DNA of 64,000 bases from Bradyrhizobium sp. JYMT SZCCT0428 (GCF_018131075.1 NZ_JAFCLS010000032.1:1-64000); one strand, 5' to 3'. Positions 1 through 7,720 are shown, counted from the first letter of the stretch. Made by a program: numbers and translations. Notes: generated from the letters alone by a model not told the origin.

Positions 1-26
1 GAGTCTGGTTTTCGACGCCAAGGCAT
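1..26 (-). CDS. Partial hypothetical protein, N-terminus only (runs off window)
   Basis: Reading leftwards from an ATG at 26-24, the visible residues are MPWRRKPDS. They match the first residues of the 97-aa hypothetical protein at 22500-22793, and the upstream DNA is also similar (1-113 against 22768-22880). This is therefore the 5' end of a second copy of that gene, cut by the window edge. Function is unknown. Confidence 0.6.
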
Positions 27-113
27 CGCTCATCGAAACGCCCCCGGGGCGCTAACGCAAATTTTCAACATCTTGGGGATCGGGAGGGCGGAGAGCCACA
101 GCGCGTCGTGGCA
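1..113. repeat. Diverged copy of the segment at 22768-22880
   Basis: The first ~113 bases align without large gaps to 22768-22880, covering a start codon and the upstream region of a small minus-strand gene. One copy lies at the window edge in the decayed zone and the other inside the tRNA-Val island. By eye, clear identity ends near the shared 'acagcgcgt'. Confidence 0.6.
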
Positions 114-217
114 AGTGGATGCATCAGGAAGCGGAACGGTAAGCTTTCTTTTTTCGCTGCGCGCCATGGAACGAGCCCAATCTGGACCCGTTGGCTTATG
201 GGACGAGGGAGGTAAGC

Positions 218-432
218 ATGGCTCAGAAAGCAACTCTCACTCCGGTTGGAAAGCATGATCGCCGGGAAGCCGAGAGGCTCGACCTGGAGATGCATGCGCG
301 ATTGGAAGCGGGTTTGATCGATACCCTCCAGCCTCCGGCCCGATCAGCGCCACTCAGCCGGCGCCTACCGTTGAGCATCAACACCGGGAAGGCCTATCGT
401 TCTGGCAGGCGATCAAGACGAGGTTCAAGTAA
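218..432 (+). pseudogene. Frameshifted small hypothetical protein
   Basis: A strong ribosome site (gggaggt) precedes ATG 218. The opening frame gives MAQKATLTPVGKHDRREAER and continues with a short acidic helix typical of small Bradyrhizobium proteins. A sensible C-terminus (HREGLSFWQAIKTRFK, stop 430-432) lies in another frame, so the 215-bp span is not a multiple of three. I infer a 1-nt deletion near 340-370. The function of the family is unknown, and the call depends on the composition of both halves. Confidence 0.4.
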
Positions 433-629
433 AAGAGCCGCCGCAGCTATCTGGCAGCGCTCAATCGCGATGCCGGCAGGCGGTCAGGGGGCCTTCCATG
501 ATCATGCCCTCATGCGCGGCAAGCACCACGCGCCGCGGGGGTAAGCACCATCAATCGCTGCGCAATAGCGGAGAGGCAAACGAGCACAACGAGAAATTAA
601 GAAGGTTCGCAAGCTTCGCGTCGGGCGCT

Positions 630-866
630 TCACTGCAGAGACTTCGGGTCCCACTGAAAGATAACCTCGCAAACTGGGCCCTTAGCGGTTCGCACTATTA
701 TCGACAAGTTTGCGATTGTCCGCTCTAAGCGCAGATCGTCGCGCGCAATTTCAGCTAACGTTCGGGAAGCCTCGTGTCGAGCCGACCCTATATCAAGAAA
801 GAGTTCACCCTCTTCATCGACCGTTACATCATCATCTATGACGATGTCGAAGTAGTAGCGGATCAT
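630..866 (-). CDS. DUF6894-type small hypothetical protein
   Basis: This 78-aa protein opens MIRYYFDIVIDDDVTVDEEG and continues through SARHEASRTLAEIARDDL. That is the typical layout of the DUF6894 family: an RYYFDI strand, an acidic DEEG turn, an EA-rich helix and a C-terminal strand ending in a Trp-containing segment. The family is widespread in Bradyrhizobium and has no known function. It stands alone on the minus strand. It is one of the few small genes in this stretch that looks intact over its usual length. Confidence 0.75.
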   Translation of the reverse strand: MIRYYFDIVIDDDVTVDEEGELFLDIGSARHEASRTLAEIARDDLRLERTIANLSIIVRTAKGPVCEVIFQWDPKSLQ

Positions 867-968
867 CGCGCACTCTCCGGTTCGGCGGGAGCGCTATCGG
901 GTCGCTTGCAAGTCTTACACAGCTAAAACGCAATGAACTTAATTAAGCGCGCTGTTCCTGGCCGGTCT

Positions 969-982
969 GTTCACTTGTGAAC
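969..982. promoter_or_regulatory. GTTCA..TGAAC palindrome (copy 1)
   Basis: GTTCACTTGTGAAC is an inverted repeat with 6-bp arms around TT. Related sites are at 4493-4506, 5795-5808 and 9266-9277, all intergenic in the accessory zone. It may be an operator or promoter-associated site, but the factor is unknown. Confidence 0.4.
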
Positions 983-1020
983 CCTTCGAATTTGATTTCT
1001 TTGCCTTTTCAGCGTTCGTT

Positions 1021-1110
1021 GGCCCAGGGAGCAGCGCAGCCAATCAGGAAGTTAATTGCCTACGCGGGCGATCGGAGCGGGGGTCGCGCTGGCCAGCTAT
1101 GAGCTTGCTG
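1021..1110 (+). pseudogene. Relic of the small protein encoded at 4600-4800
   Basis: The stretch 'ggcccagggagcagcgcagc' and what follows aligns with 4605-4695, where the intact paralogue reads IRKFVAYALDLSGMALARYD. Here the frame is broken within about 25 codons and no C-terminus is found, so this is a decayed duplicate. The next ~140 bases hold nothing I recognise. Confidence 0.4.
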
Positions 1111-1250
1111 CTACCAGCGGGGCTTTATTTGTTTGGGCTGGAGCACCGGAGCAAATCGTTCAGAAAATGGCGCTGCCCTGACGTCCCCACGACGGAACTT
1201 TTCCTGAATTTCCCCATTTTGGCTTGGGATCAATTAGGAGGACTGGACCA

Positions 1251-1454
1251 ATGCCTCGACCTTGGACGCGCTGGACAGATGAAGATGTTTCAAAGCTCAA
1301 CACCATGGCAAAGAAATATCCCGCAGATCAAATCGCTCGGGACTTAGGCCGCGGGGTTTCTTCTGTTTATACGAAGGCGCACGAACTCGGCATTTCGCTG
1401 CGCCGAGTACCAGCACCGGAGACAAATCCATCGGCTCTAGATCCGACTGGCTAA
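1251..1454 (+). CDS. Small SANT/Myb-like helix-turn-helix protein
   Basis: This 67-aa protein has a clear ribosome site (aggagg, 1237-1242) before ATG 1251. Residues MPRPWTRWTDEDVSKLNTMA followed by a YPADQIARDLGR helix and VSSVYTKAHELG form a compact Trp-containing three-helix unit like GcrA/Myb-type DNA-binding domains. It is probably a DNA-binding protein. A second protein of the same general type is at 3989-4183. The DNA target is unknown. Confidence 0.6.
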   Translation: MPRPWTRWTDEDVSKLNTMAKKYPADQIARDLGRGVSSVYTKAHELGISLRRVPAPETNPSALDPTG

Positions 1455-1480
1455 ACAGCCCGGACCCGCGGGCTAAACGG

Positions 1481-1522
1481 ATGTGGCGACAGGGTACGGT
1501 GAAGTGGTTCAATGCGAAATAA
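1481..1522 (+). pseudogene. Truncated cold-shock protein fragment
   Basis: Only MWRQGTVKWFNAK remains before a TAA stop. GTVKWFNA is the signature opening strand of CspA-type cold-shock domains, normally about 67 aa. The RNA-binding motifs RNP1 and RNP2 are missing, so no functional domain can form. A second cold-shock relic lies at 22367-22480. Confidence 0.55.
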
Positions 1523-1826
1523 GGGTCAGTGCTCTACAATTTGCAGCACCCGCCGAGGGGACGGCTTGTAGGAGTCGTGGTTTTAATGGCGACGGAATCA
1601 CGCGAGGAGCGGGACAGTCCCGGCTAAAGGCCATGCGGCGTAACGCCCGTGTGGTCTTAGTCATATGTATAGAAAGACCGGGAGCACACTTTTGACCTAT
1701 CAAATGGTCGCAGAACGCGGCGACGCCTCGCAAACGCGGGTTGGGGAACCTTCGATGCCTAAAGCATTTAGTTCAGGGTTGCTGCGCGTAAATCGAAACA
1801 AAGCAAGCGCAGTCTTGGAGGACCCC

Positions 1827-1964
1827 ATGAATGTATTTCTTTTCTGCGCACTGATATTCGTTTGCTCGTTTGTAGCCATTTGGGCATTTTGGTTTGTTGA
1901 GAAACTGCGCGGCGACAGCGCGCCGCAGGTCGTCGATTTGACTGCGCATCGCGCTCGTCGCTAA
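1827..1964 (+). CDS. Single-pass small membrane protein
   Basis: This 45-aa protein has a good ribosome site (ggagg, 1817-1821) before ATG 1827. Residues 1-24 (MNVFLFCALIFVCSFVAIWA and on) form one hydrophobic segment. A short basic tail ending in AHRARR should lie in the cytoplasm. No family is recognised. Many small membrane peptides of this kind occur in Bradyrhizobium accessory DNA. Confidence 0.5.
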   Translation: MNVFLFCALIFVCSFVAIWAFWFVEKLRGDSAPQVVDLTAHRARR

Positions 1965-2111
1965 CTAACGAGCCCCATGGCTCCAGCCCGCCCCCGCGCT
2001 GGGCCAATTCCTTTGTGCACCGTTATGAGCAGCCGCCGCATGAGGGTCGCGGTCTGTTTGGTGAGCCGTCTCACCACCAACGATGCTGCCCACATTGCGC
2101 GCCCCCCCTTG

Positions 2112-2362
2112 CTACCAAGTGCCTTCCCTTGCCCGCAGCATGGCGGGACAGGCGGGGTTTTTGATCATCACCGAGTTCGGTGACCGGCCAGGGCGGTATG
2201 GTCGATCAAGATTGCAGGCGTGCCGGAATATAGCTCTGGCCCGATCTCGCCGCGCTCGAAGTCGGAAATGAAGATGCAGTCCACACACCGCGCGAGCAGC
2301 CGGGCGAGGTTTGTCTTCCGCATGGTGTTGAGAAGGGTCCCGAGCGGATAGCCGCCGCAAAC
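2112..2362 (-). pseudogene. Remnant of an ATP-dependent DNA ligase
   Basis: Two minus-strand frames together resemble the end of the adenylation domain of LigD-type ligases. One frame reads PLGTLLNTMRKTNLARLLA and then FISDFERGEIGPELY. The next reads IFRHACNLD-RPYRPGRSPN-MIKNPACPAM, which corresponds to the family's FRHAC..GLEG...PYR.GRS..W.KVKN region. The N-terminal catalytic lysine, the OB domain and the frame continuity are all missing, so it cannot make an active ligase. It probably derives from an accessory non-homologous end-joining ligase. Confidence 0.5.
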
Positions 2363-2370
2363 TGAGCGGC

Positions 2371-2577
2371 TTACTCCTTCGGCTGGGAGACCGCCTGCGG
2401 CTTGGTAGTGGAGCTTAAACGTTTGACGAGCCGGTCGCGGCTCCAGAGTTCGATATCCTGGCCGTCTACCAGCTGCTTAGCCCACACGATTGCGTCGGCA
2501 TCGTTCTCACATACGAAGGCACGCGAGCTTTTGATATGACCGTCGTCACCTATCACGTAGGTGCGGTATTCGTTCAT
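2371..2577 (-). CDS. Small hypothetical protein, YVIG/VDGQDIELW family
   Basis: This 68-aa protein reads MNEYRTYVIGDDGHIKSSRA, then DADAIVWAKQLVDGQDIELW and a basic tail. It belongs to a common Bradyrhizobium family of short alpha/beta proteins ending in a strand with ELW/EIW. The protein at 4600-4800 has a related C-terminus. It starts 4 bp inside the end of the upstream gene at 2574-2798, so the two are translationally coupled. Function is unknown. Confidence 0.65.
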   Translation of the reverse strand: MNEYRTYVIGDDGHIKSSRAFVCENDADAIVWAKQLVDGQDIELWSRDRLVKRLSSTTKPQAVSQPKE

Positions 2578-2798
2578 TTGGGCGGCTGCGATTCAGGTGA
2601 CCTAAGCGATTCCTGCATGCGCGCGGCGGTCTCGGCCTCCCGCGCCCTGCGGATGAGCCTCTCACGCTCAATCCCAAGCGGGATGCCACGGGCCTCAACC
2701 CGCAGGCGCTTTGCCTGTTCTACCAGGCGCTGATCTAGTGGGGTATCTTGTTTAATACGGCGTCGCTGCATGGCGCGCTCCAGAGCGCTTCCCATCAC
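2574..2798 (-). CDS. Small charged helical hypothetical protein
   Basis: This 74-aa protein is almost entirely helical and rich in Arg and Glu (DQRLVEQAKRLRVEARGIPL, then RERLIRRAREAETAARMQES). It is the first gene of a two-gene minus-strand unit, and its stop overlaps the start of 2371-2577 by 4 bp. It resembles small Bradyrhizobium proteins of unknown function. No catalytic motif is visible. Confidence 0.6.
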   Translation of the reverse strand: MMGSALERAMQRRRIKQDTPLDQRLVEQAKRLRVEARGIPLGIERERLIRRAREAETAARMQESLRSPESQPPK

Positions 2799-2890
2799 CT
2801 CGGTGGTGTTGAAATATGATGCTGAAAGCCGTCGGAGTCTGTCCGGTACCAGACTTTCGAGTATGCGACGAAAGGCAAAGGGATGGGTTC

Positions 2891-3026
2891 AGGAACGATT
2901 TCCTGCGTCAGAATCGAATCGTCGCTCCCGGGTGAGAAGCCCCCTTGTGCCCCGACCGGGAGAAAACCCCCATTGGGTTGGCCTTTGATGCAGTGTGGCG
3001 TTCTCCCGCACCGGGGCCGTTTGCGC
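2891..3026. repeat. Dispersed repeat, copy 1 (with 5649-5776)
   Basis: Both copies run from 'aggaacgat' through 'gctcccggg', 'gaccgggagaaaaccccc' and 'tgggttggc' to 'ggggccgtttgcgc'. CTCCCGG pairs with CCGGGAG, and AACCC with GGGTT, so each copy can fold into two small hairpins. This suggests a transcribed leader or terminator carried along with a lost gene. Confidence 0.5.
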
Positions 3027-3033
3027 CGCTCCA

Positions 3034-3201
3034 TCAGGGGAGCGCCGGTTTCGAACCGTTATCTTTGACAGGATATTCGAAGGCTACGCCCTCGGGATCG
3101 TGATCTAGAAACCAGGCCTCGGCTGCGGCCTCGCTCGCGAATACCTGCAGATGGTTGATATCTCCGACCTGCTTGCTCGTATCGACGTAGGCGCGGCCGC
3201 T
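3034..3201 (-). pseudogene. Small hypothetical protein lacking its own start
   Basis: The conserved part reads AYVDTSKQVGDINHLQVFAS, AAEAWFLDHDPEGVAFEYPV and a short tail, as in a common ~50-60 aa Bradyrhizobium family. No start codon or ribosome site lies directly before AYVDTSK. The open frame only continues into unrelated DNA up to 3300. I infer that a junction near 3200 removed the native start. Confidence 0.45.
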
Positions 3202-3209
3202 TCGCGGTC

Positions 3210-3302
3210 GTGATGATGGCGACCGTGCTCGCGGGCTTCTGGAGCCTGATGTCCGGCACGTTCTTCCTGATGACGCTGCGGGCCGCAGGTCTGTTCGCAT
3301 GA
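3210..3302 (+). pseudogene. C-terminal fragment of a membrane protein
   Basis: The plus strand reads VMMATVLAGFWSLMSGTFFL and ends MTLRAAGLFA before a TGA stop. This looks like one transmembrane helix and the C-terminus of a longer membrane protein. It lies back to back with the truncated gene on the other strand, as expected at a rearrangement junction. The parent family cannot be named. Confidence 0.3.
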
Positions 3303-3377
3303 ACGCGCGGTTGCCGACGCGACTAGTTCCAACATGATGGCCGCACGGTGTCCGGTTGCCCTGTCACGCGAATGTTC

Positions 3378-3534
3378 CTATGCGAACAGCTCGACGCCGG
3401 CCGGCGTGAACCTCACATAGGTGCCTCTCTCGTGCAGGCACAGCTAGCCGCGCGAGATCGCGAGATCGAGGTCAATCAGTTTGCGTGCGGCGGGCCTCCG
3501 GATCGGCGAATGGGCGGTCGGTGCTGAACTTCAT
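3378..3534 (-). pseudogene. Internally deleted small hypothetical protein
   Basis: The N-terminus MKFSTDRPFADPE and the C-terminus CLHERGTYVRFTPAGVELFA both match a ~90-aa family common in Bradyrhizobium. The middle is reduced to a few codons and contains a frameshift and a TAG stop. The product would be non-functional. The role of the intact family is unknown. Confidence 0.5.
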
Positions 3535-3559
3535 GGGGGCTACGAATCCACGTGTGCTT

Positions 3560-3907
3560 CGTGAATATGCCGGTCGGTTACCGCTGTGCCGATTGCTGCG
3601 CCACAGAAGCACCGCGCCTGTCCACGGGTTGCGTCGGCCAGCGGGAGGCCGGCTTTTTACATAGCGTATTTCCATGCTGTCCACGCGCTCGCTGGCGGCG
3701 ATGTTCGATGAAGTCGGCCTCGGTGCATCGAGGCAGGTATTCTTTCCAGGCAGCCTCGAAGCCGGCCCGCGCCTCGTCGAAACTTGCTGCATGGCCGACC
3801 GCGATGTGTTGCCGGGTAGAAGCCGACGTCCCATCTCCATTGCTGGCCTTGACCGGCAGTCGGAGCGTTCGGGGTGGGGGCGGCGTGTAAGGGAGGGCAT
3901 GACCCAT
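3560..3907 (-). pseudogene. Degraded hypothetical protein (ADFxEHRRQRA family)
   Basis: The first frame holds HAASFDEARAGFEAAWKEYL followed by TEADFIEHRRQRA, typical of a Bradyrhizobium protein of unknown function. The expected continuation (WTAWKYAM, then a stop, then KAGLPLADATRGQARCFCG) is in another frame. At least one frameshift and one nonsense change separate the halves. The remains of a CxCG turn suggest the intact form had a metal-binding end. Confidence 0.45.
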
Positions 3908-3988
3908 TAAGCGCGCTCGCGGCGTCTAGCCAAACGACTCAGCGCTAGGGTTCGTATCTGTCGGCATACTCGGGATTGCGCTGTATCT

Positions 3989-4183
3989 TCAGCCGGAGTT
4001 GGACAAGCCGAACTGCTTTGCTCGCTTTCTGTACCGCCGTTGCAATCGAGCATAGACAGCTTGGCGTGTTCGATTCAGTTTAACTGCTATCTCGGCGGCT
4101 TCCTTTCCGGCATCGAGAAGCTCATCAAGCTTCTGCTCCTCTTCGGAGGTCCAACGCCGTCTCGCTGGACTCGGATCTGTCAT
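3989..4183 (-). CDS. Small SANT-like helix-turn-helix protein
   Basis: This 64-aa protein reads RRRWTSEEEQKLDELLDAGK, EAAEIAVKLNRTRQAVYARL and a basic tail. The RWTxEEE opening and the R-TRQAVYARLQ recognition helix are typical of SANT/Myb-like DNA-binding units. It is the second gene of a minus-strand pair whose reading frames overlap by 4 bp (4180-4183). It is probably a DNA-binding protein of unknown target. Confidence 0.65.
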   Translation of the reverse strand: MTDPSPARRRWTSEEEQKLDELLDAGKEAAEIAVKLNRTRQAVYARLQRRYRKRAKQFGLSNSG

Positions 4184-4404
4184 TTCTTCGCCTTGGGTTG
4201 GGCTTTTGTGGGCGGTGGCGCTGCAGCCTCGCGCTCCAGCCGCTCGGCCTTGAGACGCTCGCGGTTTTTTGAGAACGCCTTTTGCGCGATCTCGTGCTCG
4301 GTCATTGCCTTTTCGGCGTCGACTTGGCGGAATGCCTTACGCGCTTCGCGCTCGGCTTTGCTGATCGGCTTCTGTGGTTCAGCTTTGCCCGGTGTCTTCG
4401 TCAT
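4180..4404 (-). CDS. Lysine/alanine-rich small hypothetical protein
   Basis: This 74-aa highly charged, mostly helical protein runs from MTKTPGKAEPQKPISKAERE through TEHEIAQKAFSKNRERLKAE to a Pro/Lys-rich tail. It is translationally coupled to the helix-turn-helix gene 3989-4183. Its charge and low complexity suggest nucleic-acid binding or a disordered partner. No family function is known. Confidence 0.55.
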   Translation of the reverse strand: MTKTPGKAEPQKPISKAEREARKAFRQVDAEKAMTEHEIAQKAFSKNRERLKAERLEREAAAPPPTKAQPKAKK

Positions 4405-4492
4405 TTTCTTAGCCTTCAGCCAAGATCTCGACCAGCCGCAGTTTTCCGCAACCAGTGTGGGCGCGCAAGCGATAAGGCGCCTTACGCGTAGG

Positions 4493-4506
4493 GTTCAAAA
4501 GTGAAC
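4493..4506. promoter_or_regulatory. GTTCA..TGAAC palindrome (copy 2)
   Basis: GTTCAAAAGTGAAC has 5-bp arms around AAAG. It lies between divergently oriented small genes (4404 leftward, 4600 rightward), a fitting place for an operator. Core arms are identical to the sites at 969, 5795 and 9266. Confidence 0.4.
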
Positions 4507-4573
4507 AGACGGCCCGGAAACGGACGCGCTCAACTAGATCCATTGCTTTTTAGCTGCGTAATACTTGCGTTCC

Positions 4574-4596
4574 GCCCGGCATGTTGCCGGGCTTTT
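4574..4596 (+). terminator. Perfect 8-bp hairpin followed by TTTT
   Basis: GCCCGGCA - TGT - TGCCGGGC followed by a short T-run fits a weak intrinsic terminator or attenuator. It lies just upstream of ATG 4600, so it could attenuate that gene if transcription starts before it. Confidence 0.45.
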
Positions 4597-4599
4597 CGC

Positions 4600-4800
4600 A
4601 TGCCAAGGAGCGGCCCAGCCATCAGGAAATTTGTTGCCTACGCGCTCGACCTTAGCGGGATGGCGCTGGCCCGTTATGACCTCGCCGCTACCGACTCGCA
4701 AACCGCGGAGCGGGAGGCCCGCCAATATCTTGAAGACCATCCGACCATCGAGATTTGGTCTCACGACCACCGGCGGGTCGCGCGGCTGGTTCGGAAATAG
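4600..4800 (+). CDS. Small hypothetical protein, EIWSHDHRRVARL family
   Basis: This 66-aa protein reads IRKFVAYALDLSGMALARYD, then a Glu-rich helix and EIWSHDHRRVARLVRK. The C-terminus is like that of 2371-2577. ATG 4600 is the nearest in-frame start. 'aaggag' lies inside this extension, 10 nt before an ATC at the point where homologues seem to begin, so a non-canonical start there is possible. A decayed duplicate is at 1021-1110. Function is unknown. Confidence 0.55.
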   Translation: MPRSGPAIRKFVAYALDLSGMALARYDLAATDSQTAEREARQYLEDHPTIEIWSHDHRRVARLVRK

Positions 4801-4829
4801 ACGCCAAATGAAACTTAGCCGGGCACGCC

Positions 4830-4916
4830 ATGGATCGCAGCACCCTGTACTTCCGACTCGGGATGATCTGTCTGGCCGTCTTGGTGGCGTTCCTTGGCTT
4901 TATGATCTTCGCGTAA
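4830..4916 (+). CDS. 28-aa single-pass membrane peptide
   Basis: MDRSTLYFRLGMICLAVLVA continues into FLGFMIFA and a TAA stop. One hydrophobic helix of about 18 residues follows a short polar N-terminus. It lies 29 bp after the previous gene on the same strand. It is a typical size for the tiny membrane peptides of this genus. Function is unknown, and expression is not proven. Confidence 0.4.
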   Translation: MDRSTLYFRLGMICLAVLVAFLGFMIFA

Positions 4917-4938
4917 GGCCACGCAGGATGCGTTACCG

Positions 4939-5136
4939 CTAAATTGGGGTGATAAAATCCCTGTGCAATGCCGTTGGTCTGTTGGCTCCGCCGAACAACA
5001 CGGTAACGCCGGTGTTGCTTTGGCTAACCTCAACAACGATCCCTGTCTGCCCGGCCAGATCCGGGCATCGAGCGGCTCCGAGTTCACTCATCTTAAAGCG
5101 AGTGCCGACAACCAATCTCTTGGTTTCGTAATCCAT
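4939..5136 (-). CDS. Small hypothetical SH3-like protein
   Basis: This 65-aa protein reads LVVGTRFKMSELGAARCPDL, then GQTGIVVEVSQSNTGVTVLF and HRDFITPI. The G-x-R...LG..RCP..A.-TG-IV pattern with alternating strands and a terminal HRDyI is a recurrent Bradyrhizobium family. It looks like a small beta-barrel (SH3/KOW-like). It is full length, with a plausible start. Its role is unknown. Confidence 0.6.
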   Translation of the reverse strand: MDYETKRLVVGTRFKMSELGAARCPDLAGQTGIVVEVSQSNTGVTVLFGGANRPTALHRDFITPI

Positions 5137-5138
5137 TT

Positions 5139-5447
5139 TTAAAATTCTTTCGAAGCAAAACCGTCTTGGCCAAAATGCAATGCTTCCACCTGGTAAAATG
5201 ACCAGGTCTTCACGCAGGGACCGAAATTAAAAATGTGTCCTCGGCCACTGTCCGATAGTCGGAAGTTACCTGCAGAGGAGTGAAGCGACAAGTACAATTT
5301 GTAATCACGCGAAGAGCCGCACCGGTGCAGGAGCAGCGTTCGCCCAGCCGACTTGGGATCTTCAAATGCTGGAATTGCAGTGCCGAGATTTTCCGATGGT
5401 CCAGCTATCACGATTATTTGGACAGGAGCCAGTTTGAACCAAATCAC
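5139..5447 (-). CDS. Doubtful hypothetical ORF
   Basis: A 102-codon frame from a GTG has no good ribosome site and no recognised motif. The DNA is poorer in GC than nearby real genes. It could be a decayed gene or chance. It is listed because nothing else explains 5137-5500. Confidence 0.2.
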   Translation of the reverse strand: MIWFKLAPVQIIVIAGPSENLGTAIPAFEDPKSAGRTLLLHRCGSSRDYKLYLSLHSSAGNFRLSDSGRGHIFNFGPCVKTWSFYQVEALHFGQDGFASKEF

Positions 5448-5608
5448 CCGTCAGGAGATGGAAAAATTAATATGACCAAAGGCCCTTAGCTAACGCTGTG
5501 CAGGACGTCGAAGTGGGAGATCCCGTCAACACCAAGCAGCACCGCGTCGCCATCTAAACGCAGGCGGGATACATAGGCGGGCATGCTGGAAATGCGAAGC
5601 GATTATGC

Positions 5609-5642
5609 CGCCTCGCGCCCTAACAGGCGGGGCTTTCTTCTT
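5609..5642 (+). terminator. Intrinsic terminator-like hairpin
   Basis: GCCGCCT pairs with AGGCGGG around an ~11-nt loop and is followed by gctttcttctt. It may be the relic terminator of a lost plus-strand gene. No intact gene ends just upstream. Confidence 0.4.
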
Positions 5643-5648
5643 GAGGTT

Positions 5649-5776
5649 AGGAACGATCCGGCGCCTTAGGAATCGACTCTGCGCTCCCGGGTAGACTCCT
5701 CAACCTTAGACCGGGAGAAAACCCCCACTGGGTTGGCGGCCTGCAGCGTTGCACATTGCGCTGGGGCCGTTTGCGC
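5649..5776. repeat. Dispersed repeat, copy 2 (with 2891-3026)
   Basis: This is the second copy of the hairpin-containing repeat described at 2891. The identical blocks are gctcccggg, gaccgggagaaaaccccc, gggttggc and ggggccgtttgcgc. The spacing between blocks is similar but the in-between bases differ, as expected for structured RNA or old duplicates. Confidence 0.5.
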
Positions 5777-5794
5777 GTTCGCGGTCCGATAAAT

Positions 5795-5808
5795 GTTCAA
5801 AAGTGAAC
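5795..5808. promoter_or_regulatory. GTTCA..TGAAC palindrome (copy 3)
   Basis: GTTCAAAAGTGAAC here is identical to copy 2 at 4493. It lies just after the dispersed repeat 5649-5776 in an intergenic stretch. Confidence 0.4.
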
Positions 5809-5897
5809 TTATACAGGGCTCGAACGCGGCGCTACGCATCGGTTTTTAGCGAGTGTAAGGTGGATCTCGCCCGGGCCGGACAATACACGGACGACCT

Positions 5898-6104
5898 CTA
5901 ATCGCAGAGGCCGAGCGTCCCATGGCCAATCGAAAGATAAGATCTGCCGCTGTCTCGTAATACAAGCAGCCGGCGATCATCTCCTCCCTCCATACGACCT
6001 GGGGTTAATTCCAGACGTCGGCCGCCGTTCCCAACGGAGGCAAGCGCCGGAACGAATTCCCGGGTCGAGGTCTTGCCTTGCATGGGTCTATATTTTTTTG
6101 ACAT
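5898..6104 (-). CDS. Doubtful hypothetical protein
   Basis: A 68-codon frame begins MSKKYRPMQGKTSTREFVPA. A competing short frame with a strong gggaggag site starts inside it (near 5983). Neither is recognised. From 6105 to 6773 I see no supported gene: only short, unlike frames on both strands. Confidence 0.25.
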   Translation of the reverse strand: MSKKYRPMQGKTSTREFVPALASVGNGGRRLELTPGRMEGGDDRRLLVLRDSGRSYLSIGHGTLGLCD

Positions 6105-6773
6105 TCAGATAGGGGACCCGCCGCGTTCTGTTACGCCGCGTTCTGTTGATGAGAAAGGCGAGCGCTTTCCAGCCATGCCGCTCGTGTGGAAGCCGGCTTG
6201 GCACTTTGCAACTTGGGGCGGGATTTGATGCAGTCTGGTCAGACGGTATCGCAGATCACGATTTGGGTCAGAGACGAGCTTGTAATGCTTGCCAAGCTGG
6301 AGTTCCGAATAAGCCGACTGAATTGACCTAATTCAGGGTGCTGTGGCGATTATACTCTACAGAGCTCGTTTCCATCATCGTCGACCACGACAAGGCAACG
6401 AGGAGTTTCCCCGAAGCTATCGCATTCGCAATCAGGCGCGTCTTGGCGAATTCTCGCTGATGGCGGACCGAATTTTTCATGCAGTGGGGGCTCCGAGGGC
6501 TTTCCAATCCTGAGCCCCAACTGAACGAAAAAGGAATAGATGGCGGGAACGATGGCGCGGCGTGGTCCGGCGTACGAGTTTTTTCGATCTTCGACATATG
6601 AAAGTCCTCTATGATGCAGTGCAACATTCGAGGATCCGTTCCGTTCCTATCAGTCCCTGCGTTTATGTGGATCTAGACAAATTTAGCTCTCCCCGTGTGC
6701 AATTTTGCAGGGCGCGGATTGGAACAACGGCTGGTTCAACAGGTTCTCCTTGTGCAACGCAACAAGGAACAAA

Positions 6774-7541
6774 ATGCCAGCTGCAACTCAGTCGTTTCGT
6801 CCGCCATCTAAGATTCTTATGATGCTTGAAGGGCGGCGCGCTCTCACCGAATTCGGGGCTTTTCTGGTTGCGCTTCCGATTTTAAACCTGGTCCCAAAGG
6901 GGGACGGCCATCCGGTGTTGGTGCTACCCGGCCTCATGGCTGGTGACGACTCGACATTACTGCTGCGCAAATTTTTGGAAGGCCGTGGCTACAGGGTTAG
7001 TGGCTGGGGGCAGGGGCTAAACCGAGGTCTTCGTGAAGGCGTCCAGGATCGCCTGCTCGATTTGGTGCGTGAACTTAGCGACCTGCACGGTGGAAAAATC
7101 AGCATAGTCGGTTGGAGCCTTGGCGGAATCTATGCGCGGGAACTGGCAAAGTTGTTGCCGGATCGCGTTCGTTCGGTGATTTCGCTGGGAAGTCCATTCG
7201 GCGGCAGCCCCAAATCCACAAATGCGTGGCGAGTTTATGAGTTCGCCAGCGGTCAATCCGTCGACGACGCGCAGGATGTTGCGGTTGCGCCACCAGTTCC
7301 TACGACAGCGATTTATAGCCGCACGGACGGAGTTTGCGCGTGGCAGGGTTGTGTAGAGCAAACCTCCGCTCAGTCAGAAAGCATTGAGGTGGAAGGAAGC
7401 CATTGCGGGCTGGCCGTAAATCCAGCCGCCGTCTACGCGATTGCCGACAGATTGGCCCAGCCGGAGGGAGCGTGGAAACGCTTCGATCGCAGTGGCTTGC
7501 GAAGCCTTATCTTCCCCGATCCCTCGCTGGGCGAGAAATGA
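6774..7541 (+). CDS. Alpha/beta hydrolase (lipase/PGAP1-like)
   Basis: This 255-aa protein has GHPVLVLPGLMAGD, the strand-plus-oxyanion region. The nucleophile elbow GWSLGG follows (Ser in IVGWSLGGIYARELA), then an acid candidate in YSRTDGV and a His in EGSHCGL. These form a Ser-Asp-His triad in the usual order. No signal peptide is seen, so it is probably cytoplasmic or peripherally membrane-bound. The start was chosen at ATG 6774 because aaggaac lies just upstream. Substrate is unknown; a short-chain or glycerolipid ester is a guess. It is intact, unlike much of its surroundings. Confidence 0.75.
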   Translation: MPAATQSFRPPSKILMMLEGRRALTEFGAFLVALPILNLVPKGDGHPVLVLPGLMAGDDSTLLLRKFLEGRGYRVSGWGQGLNRGLREGVQDRLLDLVRELSDLHGGKISIVGWSLGGIYARELAKLLPDRVRSVISLGSPFGGSPKSTNAWRVYEFASGQSVDDAQDVAVAPPVPTTAIYSRTDGVCAWQGCVEQTSAQSESIEVEGSHCGLAVNPAAVYAIADRLAQPEGAWKRFDRSGLRSLIFPDPSLGEK

Positions 7542-7585
7542 GGAGCACCTGAGCGAAATCTCAGGGCATCCCTGGAAGCAGACGT

Positions 7586-7693
7586 ATGAATTGGGGACAT
7601 ATTGTTAGAAGCGTCGCCGTCGCGATTGGCATCACGTTCGTTACAGCGGTCGTCGCCTACCTTGCTCTGCGGTTTTTCGCGTCGCTAACTTAG
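7586..7693 (+). CDS. 35-aa single-pass membrane peptide
   Basis: MNWGHIVRSVAVAIGITFVT is followed by AVVAYLALRFFASLT and a TAG stop. Almost the whole product is one hydrophobic helix. It lies 44 bp after the hydrolase on the same strand. The family and the function are not recognised. Confidence 0.45.
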   Translation: MNWGHIVRSVAVAIGITFVTAVVAYLALRFFASLT

Positions 7694-7720
7694 GCCAGGT
7701 CAATTCGGAGTGGGAGCAGT

